NCBI GenBank assembly: GCA_029850535.1
Contig: JARCRU010000103.1
Span: 1-64,000, forward strand
Direction of reading: 5' to 3'
Length of the DNA: 64,000 bases
From: Actinomycetota bacterium
Lineage (GTDB): Bacteria; Actinomycetota; Acidimicrobiia; Acidimicrobiales; RAAP-2
The first letter of the stretch is position 1. The number at the start of each line of letters is the position of its first letter. The translations under genes were made by a program, and so were the position numbers. Positions 1 to 5,808 of this stretch are shown here, one piece after another. The notes under the pieces were generated by a model, which searched no databases, was not told the origin of the DNA, and worked only from the letters and a program-made list of their open reading frames with translations.

Positions 1-340
1 CTCGAGGGCGTTGGTGCGACAAGCCCCCACCCCGAGCAGGCGCGAGGCGAAGGCCTCGTCGGTGCCGCGCAGTTTCGGTCGCTCCAGGGTGACCGCGCCG
101 GCAGTCGTCTTCAGGGTCACCGGGCAGTAGCCGTTGCGCGAACCCTCGCGGCCTCGCATCCCGCGCTGGTAGCGCTCGGCCCAGGAACTCGGTGATCTCG
201 GCGTCAAGGGCACTCTGGAGCAACAAGCGCAACCCGAGGCGGGCCACCTGCTCGAGGACGTCACCGAGGTCCTGGTCGGATGAAAATAGTTGGTCAATCT
301 CAGCGCGGACGCGCTCGATGGGGGATACTCGTTTGGTCAC
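1..340 (-). pseudogene. IS256-family (mutator-type) transposase, N-terminal fragment
   Basis: Reading leftward from a GTG at about 340, the product begins VTKRVSPIERVRAEIDQLF and continues with a LEQVARLGLRLLLQSALDAE helix. A second frame then gives RYQRGMRGREGSRNGY and VTLERPKLRGTDEAFASRLL, the usual N-terminal and early central part of mutator-type transposases. The frame changes between about 175 and 185, where EFLGR should run into ERYQRG, so the gene is frameshifted. It is also cut by the window edge, so the catalytic core cannot be seen. An IS256-like terminal sequence lies about 55 bases outside the start, so this is one end of a decayed insertion sequence. Confidence 0.8.
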
Positions 341-392
341 GGGTGCGGGTTTCCCTTCGTTGCTTATCTGGCTTGAAAGGAACCTACGCCCG

Positions 393-420
393 TTTCACTT
401 TTACACCGGGGACTGGACAC
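393..420. repeat. Probable terminal inverted repeat of the IS256-like element
   Basis: Read on the minus strand, these bases begin GTGTCCAGTCCCCGG and continue TGTAAAAGTGAAA. That matches the GTGT...GGTGTAAAAGTG pattern I associate with ends of actinobacterial IS256-family elements. The position, 53-80 bases upstream of the transposase start, fits. The partner repeat would lie left of the window. Confidence 0.5.
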
Positions 421-506
421 GACCATGAGGGTTCGTCAGAGGGAGAGTACGAATCTAGATCGTTGTCCTACGGAGTAAAGTCCAACAATCACTTGGCCTC
501 TGACCG

Positions 507-534
507 GTGGACCTTGAGGGACACAATAAGAACC
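507..534 (+). repeat. Copy 1 of a five-copy structured repeat (GTGGACCTTG...AATAAGAACC)
   Basis: This 28-base sequence starts GTGGACCTTGAG and ends ACACAATAAGAACC. It differs from the other four copies at two bases in the centre (GG instead of TC). It lies between the IS256 remnant and the first toxin-antitoxin pair. The 35 bases on its left resemble those left of copy 4 (see that entry), which suggests both are ends of the same kind of unit. Confidence 0.75.
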
Positions 535-617
535 GCGACAACGCGATTGCCATCGTCGGTGAAAGGGAAGGTGGCGGTCGTCGATCGCTTCGCTCCCTTC
601 GCAGTTCACAGATGAAC

Positions 618-646
618 TTGCCAACTGGCCCCAATTAGGTTAAAAT
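618..646 (+). promoter_or_regulatory. Promoter of toxin-antitoxin pair 1, probably leaderless
   Basis: A -35 like TTGCCA (618-623) and a -10 like TAAAAT (641-646) are separated by exactly 17 bases. The expected transcription start falls on or next to the antitoxin ATG at 655, so the message would be leaderless, as is common in Actinomycetota. Confidence 0.5.
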
Positions 647-654
647 ATTGACCA

Positions 655-927
655 ATGACGGAGTCGATGGCATTTTCTGACGCGAAGGCACACTTGTCGG
701 AGTTGGCCGAACGAGTTGAGCGCGAACACGAACGCTTCTTGGTGACGCGCAACGGACGACCATCGTTCGTACTCGTCAGCCCGGACGATCTTGATTCGCT
801 CGAAGAGACGCTCGACGTCCTGAAGGACGGCGAACTTTACGCCTCGCTTGAGATATCGCGAGCCGAATTAGCACGTGGCGAGACCCTTCCCCTGCCCGAA
901 GGGGGAACGGCCCGACCCCGTGTATGA
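655..927 (+). CDS. Phd/YefM-family antitoxin (pair 1)
   Basis: A 90-residue protein with the Phd/YefM fold signature: AFSDAKAHLSELAERVE near the N-terminus, then the RFLVTRNGRPSFVLVSPDDLDSLEETL strand-helix segment that dimerises and binds operator DNA. The acidic C-terminal part is expected to wrap the toxin. A second ATG four codons in (667) is an alternative start. The stop overlaps the toxin start by 8 bases, giving translational coupling. It should neutralise the downstream RelE toxin and autoregulate the pair. Confidence 0.85.
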   Translation: MTESMAFSDAKAHLSELAERVEREHERFLVTRNGRPSFVLVSPDDLDSLEETLDVLKDGELYASLEISRAELARGETLPLPEGGTARPRV

Positions 928-1183
928 AATCAGAATCACGCCTGAAGGTCTTCGCCACCTCAACCATCTCCCCGCCAAAATTCATGACGCCGCGCTCAGC
1001 GCGCTGACGGGGACGATTAGAGAAAACCCGCAACGACTCGGCAAAAAGTTGGTCGGGGATCTCGACGGGCTGTACTCGGCACGTCGGGGCGATTACAGAA
1101 TCATCTACGAGATTGTTGACGACCCCAAGACCGTGGTCGTACATCGGATTCAACACCGCGCCGACGTGTACCGGAACCACTGA
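920..1183 (+). CDS. RelE/ParE-superfamily toxin (pair 1)
   Basis: An 87-residue RelE-type toxin. The start is taken as GTG at 920 because a GAAGGGGGA ribosome binding site lies just upstream; the frame is open further left only as a shadow. Family features are the N-terminal YEIRITPEGLRHLNHLP strand and helix, the basic LGKKLVGDLDGLYSARRGDYRIIY segment and the C-terminal HRIQHRADVYRNH, which supplies basic and aromatic residues typical of ribosome-dependent mRNA interferases. Neighbours and overlap support a functional pair with the antitoxin at 655-927. mRNA cleavage is inferred from the family. Confidence 0.85.
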   Translation: MYEIRITPEGLRHLNHLPAKIHDAALSALTGTIRENPQRLGKKLVGDLDGLYSARRGDYRIIYEIVDDPKTVVVHRIQHRADVYRNH

Positions 1184-1254
1184 CGATAGCAATCGCCTAG
1201 TTCCAGAGAGAGCAACCGATGGCGAAGGCAATCGATCAACGTCACCGATATTCG

Positions 1255-1304
1255 CGGTTCGCGCAATCGAAATTTGTGGACCTTGGGTCACACAATAAGA
1301 ACCG
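1255..1304 (+). repeat. Copy 2 of the structured repeat, with outer inverted arms
   Basis: The core at 1276-1303 reads GTGGACCTTGGG then TCACACAATAAGAACC. In this copy the unit is 50 bases long and bounded by CGGTTC on the left and GAACCG on the right, which are perfect inverted repeats. Inside, TTGTGgACC pairs with GGTcaCACAA around a TTG loop, leaving small bulges. It separates toxin 1 from pair 2 and ends 27 bases before the -10 box of pair 2. Confidence 0.8.
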
Positions 1305-1330
1305 GCCCGCCACGGGTTTCTTATTTACGC

Positions 1331-1336
1331 TATAAT
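1331..1336 (+). promoter_or_regulatory. -10 box of toxin-antitoxin pair 2
   Basis: A perfect TATAAT ends 7 bases before the antitoxin ATG at 1344, so the transcript would start at or next to the ATG (leaderless). No convincing -35 is seen. The upstream region is occupied by repeat copy 2. Confidence 0.5.
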
Positions 1337-1343
1337 TCTGTAC

Positions 1344-1634
1344 ATGACAACGTTACCTATTGCGGATGCTCGGGCTCAATTATCCAAATTGGTCGACGAA
1401 GCCAGTTCCACCCACGAACGAATCGAAATCACCAAGAATGGGCGCCGAGCCGCCGTACTGATGGGTGTTGACGATTACGACGCGATGCGCGAGACGATTG
1501 CCGTGTTGTCCGACTCAGCCCTTCTACTGGCTCACGAGATAGGCATTCGAGAGCTTGCTACAGACGACACCGTCAACGCCGATCAGTTGGCGCAGGCAAT
1601 GAAGAACGTCGGTCGCAGTGTCGACACCAAATAA
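1344..1634 (+). CDS. Phd/YefM-family antitoxin (pair 2)
   Basis: A 96-residue Phd/YefM protein: PIADARAQLSKLVDEASSTHERIEITKNGR followed by RAAVLMGVDDYDAMRETIAVL, the conserved N-terminal dimer and DNA-binding domain. The C-terminal tail is longer and acidic (ATDDTVNADQLAQAM), as expected for a toxin-binding region. The stop lies inside the toxin gene (17-base overlap). It is related in type to the pair-1 antitoxin but only distantly in sequence, so the two pairs are not a recent duplication. Both sit in the same orientation between copies of the same repeat. Confidence 0.87.
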   Translation: MTTLPIADARAQLSKLVDEASSTHERIEITKNGRRAAVLMGVDDYDAMRETIAVLSDSALLLAHEIGIRELATDDTVNADQLAQAMKNVGRSVDTK

Positions 1635-1902
1635 AGGTGACTTCAACTTAAAAGTCGCCCGGTCAGCAGCATTGGCACTTACCGACGTACTGCCCGAGAA
1701 AATTGCACGTGCGGTGTACGAATTCATCACGGGTCCCTTACTAGAGAATCCACATCGTGTTGGCAAACCCCTTGGTCCACCGTTGGCGCCGGCGTACTCA
1801 GCGCGCCGCGGCGACTATCGGGTCCTGTACTTCATTGATGACGCCACGCGTACGGTGAAGGTCACCGCGATCAGACATCGCGCAGACGCGTATCGGTCGT
1901 AA
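1618..1902 (+). CDS. RelE/ParE-superfamily toxin (pair 2)
   Basis: A 94-residue RelE-type toxin starting at GTG 1618, overlapping the antitoxin by 17 bases. The conserved core is RVGKPLGPPLAPAYSARRGDYRVLYFID, and the C-terminus reads IRHRADAYRS, closely matching the C-terminal motif of the pair-1 toxin (IQHRADVYRNH). The N-terminal segment VARSAALALTDVLPEKIARAVYEFI is the two-helix part. Expected to be a translation-dependent mRNA interferase held inactive by the product of 1344-1634. The activity is inferred from the family. Confidence 0.87.
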   Translation: MSTPNKGDFNLKVARSAALALTDVLPEKIARAVYEFITGPLLENPHRVGKPLGPPLAPAYSARRGDYRVLYFIDDATRTVKVTAIRHRADAYRS

Positions 1903-1933
1903 ACCACTGAGGTGGATCGCCGCCATGCCCGAA

Positions 1934-1983
1934 CGGTTCGCGCAAACCGATTTTGTGGACCTTGAGTCACACAATAAGAACCG
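1934..1983 (+). repeat. Copy 3 of the structured repeat
   Basis: The core at 1955-1982 reads GTGGACCTTGAG then TCACACAATAAGAACC. Like copy 2 it is a 50-base unit bounded by CGGTTC and GAACCG inverted arms, with shared sequence CGGTTCGCGCAA and TTTGTGGACC on the left side. It begins 32 bases after the pair-2 toxin stop, so copies 1, 2 and 3 bracket the two toxin-antitoxin pairs head to tail. Confidence 0.8.
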
Positions 1984-2023
1984 GATCTCATCGGTCTCCG
2001 AGCCCAAGATCAATCTGGGCGCC

Positions 2024-2053
2024 CCCCATTCGATTTGACCTGGTTGAATGGGG
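2024..2053. terminator. Hairpin downstream of the exporter gene
   Basis: CCCCATTC (2024-2031) and GAATGGGG (2046-2053) form an 8-base stem with a 14-base loop. It lies about 50 bases beyond the stop of the minus-strand exporter. There is no clear T-run on either strand, so termination is only a possibility. Confidence 0.35.
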
Positions 2054-2103
2054 CAAGTTGAACCGACGAAGTCGTTGTCCTGTCCGCTTGAACTCGCCGG
2101 GAG

Positions 2104-3351
2104 TCACTCCAAGGATGTAATTGTCTGTTGCGGAAACGTTTCAAGGATGCCGCCTCGAACAGCGATAGTAGCGGCAGCGATTAAGAACACACCACTCCCT
2201 ACATCGCAGACGTACGCCACTGACCATGAGCGCGCAGCGATTCCGACGAACAACATTCCAATCGGCGCTGAGCTGACCAAGACTGCAAACATTGAACCCG
2301 TTACGCGAGACAATATTTCAGTCGGAACCGATGCTTGAATAGTTGTGAGCAGGAGAGGCATCAATGGTCCGCTTGCGACACCAATCAAGCCAATGCCCAT
2401 CGCCATAAAGTGCGGGTCGGTCCCGAGCAGAAAATACCCAATCCCAACGAAGCTGACGCAAATGGCCGCAAGTCGCCTTACGCTGATCCGCGTCCCAACG
2501 GCGCCGCCAACAGTCGCGCCCATCACCATACCAACTGCATAGACGCCACCGAGGACCCCTAGCGACTGAACGCTCTGATGCTGATGGCGAATCGCCACGG
2601 GAACGAGAACAGGGAGAAGTGCTCCGTCGAAGCCATTAAGAATCAGCGCGCAGCCACCAATGAGCCGTAATGCCGGCGTCGCAACTGCGACCTTCACGCC
2701 CGCTACTAGATCACTCCAATACGTTCCTCGTTGCCGAAGGTCTCCCCTAGCTTGAACGTCTTCCCTGTCCTCGCTGCCAGCGACAACAGCCACAATTGCA
2801 GCAGCGACCAGAAATGACACAGCATCAATACCAAGGGCATTCGGAGCCCCGAGAACATAAATCAGAATGCCTCCAACCGGTGCGCCCACTAGCAGACCAA
2901 TTTGTTGAAGAATCCAGTAGACCGAATTAGCATGTCGAAAAGTGACTCCTGCAGCAACAGCCTTCGACCGGATCAACCGTTGGCGGGCCCCAACTGCAGG
3001 AGCTTGAGTCCCTTGAGCCAAACACATCGCCACCACTATGAGCGTCAGCGACAACCTGTGCATTACGTAAGCTATCGGGATCAGACTCAAACTACTGGCG
3101 GAGGCAATATTGGCAGCCACGGCAACTTTCGTTGCATTGTGGCGATCGGCCAGCGGACTACTAACGACAAGGACAATTGCTCCAATGGTCGTTTGCAAAG
3201 CCAAGGCCACCCCAAGGTCAAAGGGGCTGTTCGTAACCTTAAGGACTAGCCAAGGAGTGGCAACCAATGCCACCCCATCGCCAACCATGGATAATCCGCT
3301 TGCCGTAAGGAGTCCCCAGAGCCGCACTACGTGTGGGGACCTGATGTTCAT
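2104..3351 (-). CDS. MFS exporter of the ThiF/peptide cluster
   Basis: About 415 residues from the ATG at 3351, which lies 7 bases after the preceding gene's stop (the open frame extends further without need). The protein is almost wholly hydrophobic with about 12 membrane segments. It begins MNIRSPHVVRLWGLLTASGLS and has an ADRHNATKVA loop like the motif-A loop of the MFS_3 (EntS/macrolide efflux) group. As the last gene of a cluster with a ThiF-type enzyme and a tiny peptide gene, it is the likely exporter and self-resistance pump, comparable in position and type to MccC of the microcin C operon. Substrate assignment is inference. Confidence 0.75.
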   Translation of the reverse strand: MNIRSPHVVRLWGLLTASGLSMVGDGVALVATPWLVLKVTNSPFDLGVALALQTTIGAIVLVVSSPLADRHNATKVAVAANIASASSLSLIPIAYVMHRLSLTLIVVAMCLAQGTQAPAVGARQRLIRSKAVAAGVTFRHANSVYWILQQIGLLVGAPVGGILIYVLGAPNALGIDAVSFLVAAAIVAVVAGSEDREDVQARGDLRQRGTYWSDLVAGVKVAVATPALRLIGGCALILNGFDGALLPVLVPVAIRHQHQSVQSLGVLGGVYAVGMVMGATVGGAVGTRISVRRLAAICVSFVGIGYFLLGTDPHFMAMGIGLIGVASGPLMPLLLTTIQASVPTEILSRVTGSMFAVLVSSAPIGMLFVGIAARSWSVAYVCDVGSGVFLIAAATIAVRGGILETFPQQTITSLE

Positions 3352-3358
3352 ACAAAGG

Positions 3359-4276
3359 TCAAGCCCTTGCCAGCATGTGACTGTCAAATATTTCCCAGCA
3401 CCACCATGCTGACGGATCTTGCTCGACAAGTTCTGACAGCCATTCAAAGTATCTACGGGTAGGAACGCCTTCTTGTTCCTGCGAGCCGGGAACATAGAGC
3501 GGAGGGTCTGTGTAAAGGTGTATTTCACCAACCTCTACCGACACCCTTATGGGAACCATCATTGCCCCGCCAAGTCGCGCCAAGTGCTCTGCACCTCCTG
3601 GCATATATATTCGGCGTCCAAACAATTCTCCGATTTCGTCTTTTCGGTTCGGACGTAGAGAGAATTCCGGGAACAATAATGCGCTTTGTCCCGAGCGCAA
3701 CGCATTGAGAACAGCTCGCGCGGCACCTCCCTGTTCAACTGCTACGGCGTTCAGTTGTGAAGCGTAATTAGGCGCCATAGCTCGATGGAGTGCTGTGGCA
3801 ATATCTACAACTCCGCCGTCCATGAGACACGTTAGTGAGTAACCGAGGGCACAAAGTGTGAGGGGCAGGCTCTGGTACGCCTTCCAGTGAGCTGATACGA
3901 AGAGGATTGGGATGTTCTTGTTCTTTAACTCTTCCAAATGGCTCAGACCATGAAGGACAATCGCTTTGTCTCCGCCTTCCGAGCCAAGACTCAGAGCCGC
4001 AAGCATGTAGTACAGATTCCGCCCAATTCGAAACCGCGACCACTTTTCCGCCAACAGTGATTCCTGTCCGGAAAACCTGTCGATGGATGCAAACTGTCGA
4101 ATTGCCAGTTCGGTGAAGTGCGACGTTCTGCCAGTTAGAGACGTCTTCATTTCGTTGTCGAGAGCTTGCTCGCATGCTGCTTGCAACTCATGTAGTGGCT
4201 GACTCCTCAGCAATACATAACTCTCGACATTGCGCACCATCACATCGAGGTCGAAGAGGCTGTCAGTATTAGCCAT
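3359..4276 (-). CDS. Acyltransferase-like protein (LPLAT/HtrB-like fold)
   Basis: A 305-residue protein whose central part follows the lysophospholipid/lauroyl acyltransferase pattern: NIPILFVSAHWKAYQSLP (120-138), then GQSALLFPEFSL (196-207), then a MPGGAEHLARLGGAMMVPIRV segment near the end. The catalytic H-x4-D/E of the family appears as H130-W-K-A-Y-Q, with Gln in the acid position, so activity may be altered or lost. The N-terminal 110 residues match nothing I recognise. Its start overlaps the ThiF stop by 8 bases, so it belongs to the cluster and may acylate the peptide product or a lipid partner. Function uncertain. Confidence 0.5.
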   Translation of the reverse strand: MANTDSLFDLDVMVRNVESYVLLRSQPLHELQAACEQALDNEMKTSLTGRTSHFTELAIRQFASIDRFSGQESLLAEKWSRFRIGRNLYYMLAALSLGSEGGDKAIVLHGLSHLEELKNKNIPILFVSAHWKAYQSLPLTLCALGYSLTCLMDGGVVDIATALHRAMAPNYASQLNAVAVEQGGAARAVLNALRSGQSALLFPEFSLRPNRKDEIGELFGRRIYMPGGAEHLARLGGAMMVPIRVSVEVGEIHLYTDPPLYVPGSQEQEGVPTRRYFEWLSELVEQDPSAWWCWEIFDSHMLARA

Positions 4277-5450
4277 GTTTCCTCTGGTCCTCCATCACTT
4301 GATTTGACTCTTCTGATTCCGAAGACGCTCCGCACATAAGGCAACTCACATTTCTCGGCACTTCCGTCCATGAGAGCGAAAGCGTCTGAAAATCAAGTTC
4401 GCCGGTACGATTTGCCAGCAGTGGCTTACCGCAACCCGATATGACTCTCAGCACGTCCCACACCTGAATGTTTGTGATCGCTGCGGCCAATGGAGCAAGA
4501 GCGCCCGAGTACTTATGGGTTGGAGTCAAGTATGTCAAACTCAGACTGGGCTGACGTCGCTGAAAGTCCGTCTGAAAACAGGTCCAGCATGCCGAGGCGA
4601 ACGGTATTATCGTCGGCCCAATCATCCCGATGTGCCCGTCATATCCGCCTCCGACTTGGTGTGGGATCAACTGCGTCATGCACGCCTCGGCTACCCAAGC
4701 CGCAGTCTTGTTAATGTCGGGTTCGTCAGCGCAATTGATTACAAAATCGCATGCATCGACAAGGTCGTCGAGAGGAGGTTCGACGACTCGATCAATTGCT
4801 TCGACCACTACATCGCCGCCGAATTGCCGCTCGATCTCTAGCCTTGCGGCTAGAGCCTTTGGTCGTCCAATATCACTAACTCCATAGAGCACCTGACGAG
4901 CCAGGTTGCTTGCTTCAACATTGTCGAAGTCTACGAGTCGAAGTCGCCCAACTCCGATTCTGGCTAACGATTGCGCGATCCACGTGCCCGTTCCCCCAAG
5001 GCCAAGTACCGCGACAGTACTGTCTCGAACGCGACGCTGCATTACGTCAGGGTGGTCAACGGACTCACTGAAATCGCGCAAGTAGGACAGTTGACGTCGA
5101 AATCGCTCCCGTTCGTCTTCATTAAGCATACCAACAGGTCGTGTGTTGAAGCGATAGGTAAGCACCCCTTCGTCGTCAAGGAGGTTGAGGGTGCTTTGAA
5201 TGTCATCCGACGTAAGCGTCGGGAAATCAACTTGCATGAGAGCAGTCAGTTCGCGAATAGTATGGGAACCATCTAGGAGAGGGATAAGACTGAAGATCGG
5301 CTCGGTTACTTGAAAGACTAGATGTCGACGCTCAGAGAAGATGATAATTCGGAGGTGCCCTTCAGCATCGCGCGCAGCGCCGATATCATCCCTCAGGCAA
5401 GGTGTCGAGTTTGTCGGCGGAAATGAACACTCCATTGTAGACATCCCCAC
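4269..5450 (-). CDS. ThiF/MccB-type E1 adenylating enzyme with N-terminal peptide-binding-like domain
   Basis: 393 residues. Residues about 33-100 (IIIFSERRHLVFQVTEPIFS to the LLDDEGVLTY segment) look like a RiPP recognition element/peptide clamp, as in MccB or PqqD. Residues 146-260 form the E1 Rossmann domain: GLGGTG at 150-155, VDFDNVEASNLARQ at 173-186, GRPKAL and INCADEPD. Two zinc CxxC pairs occur at 288-291 (CWTC) and 370-373 (CLMC). Such enzymes adenylate a peptide C-terminus using ATP. Start is GTG 5450 or ATG 5444. It lies downstream of the 17-codon peptide gene, with a hairpin between, as mccB follows mccA. The peptide is the likely substrate (inference). Confidence 0.8.
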   Translation of the reverse strand: MGMSTMECSFPPTNSTPCLRDDIGAARDAEGHLRIIIFSERRHLVFQVTEPIFSLIPLLDGSHTIRELTALMQVDFPTLTSDDIQSTLNLLDDEGVLTYRFNTRPVGMLNEDERERFRRQLSYLRDFSESVDHPDVMQRRVRDSTVAVLGLGGTGTWIAQSLARIGVGRLRLVDFDNVEASNLARQVLYGVSDIGRPKALAARLEIERQFGGDVVVEAIDRVVEPPLDDLVDACDFVINCADEPDINKTAAWVAEACMTQLIPHQVGGGYDGHIGMIGPTIIPFASACWTCFQTDFQRRQPSLSLTYLTPTHKYSGALAPLAAAITNIQVWDVLRVISGCGKPLLANRTGELDFQTLSLSWTEVPRNVSCLMCGASSESEESNQVMEDQRKHG

Positions 5451-5533
5451 TTCGTTAAGGTCGTCATTAAACTCGGTTACAAATCGTTATTAGCGGCGGA
5501 CGAAAGAATTGATCTCGCCCCCTAATAAATACA

Positions 5534-5595
5534 CAGAAGGGACTCGAGACCTCATCTCGACTATCGACGAGTTCGAAGGCTGCGAGCCCCTTCTG
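5534..5595 (-). terminator. Terminator-like hairpin between the peptide gene and the ThiF gene
   Basis: On the minus strand CAGAAGGGGCTCG pairs with CGAGTCCCTTCTG (12 of 13 bases plus a G-U pair) around a 36-base region that can itself fold. It is followed by a T-rich stretch TGTGTATTTATT. A leaky terminator here would give much more peptide message than enzyme message, as reported for mccA/mccB. Confidence 0.55.
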
Positions 5596-5625
5596 ACGTA
5601 AAGGCCCTACTTGGCCCATGCCTAA

Positions 5626-5679
5626 CTAGCAGGACCCATTCTTATCCTCGCGGTACTCCTCACGGATCTTCTCAATCAT
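5626..5679 (-). CDS. Candidate 17-residue precursor peptide
   Basis: A 17-codon frame, ATG at 5679 to TAG at 5626, encoding MIEKIREEYREDKNGSC. It is preceded by GGGAGGTGAAGACG, among the best ribosome binding sites in the window, at ideal spacing. It sits alone in a 358-base gap between the PLP enzyme and the ThiF enzyme, with a terminator-like hairpin behind it. The charged helical part (2-13) could bind the enzyme's clamp domain, leaving a KNGSC tail for modification. Unlike MccA it does not end in Asn, so the chemistry would differ. Translation is strongly suggested by the RBS. The role as precursor is inferred from position. Confidence 0.65.
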   Translation of the reverse strand: MIEKIREEYREDKNGSC

Positions 5680-5808
5680 CGTCTTCACCTCCCTTCTTGG
5701 TGTCGATTGACTGGATCGTACCACCCCAACGTTGAACTTTTTCGAGAACCCAATTTCGAAATCATGTCAAAAATTGGAGGGGCGGAAAGGCTAAGTTCTT
5801 GTGAGATC

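Noticed and set aside
507-534. Repeat copy 1 as the terminal repeat of the IS256 remnant
   Set aside because: A better IS256-type end exists at 393-420, and the same repeat occurs four more times without any IS256 gene.
1255-1983. Classical integron attC sites
   Set aside because: The GTTRRRY/RYYYAAC core sites are absent and no tyrosine integron integrase lies in the window; I only claim an attC-like layout.
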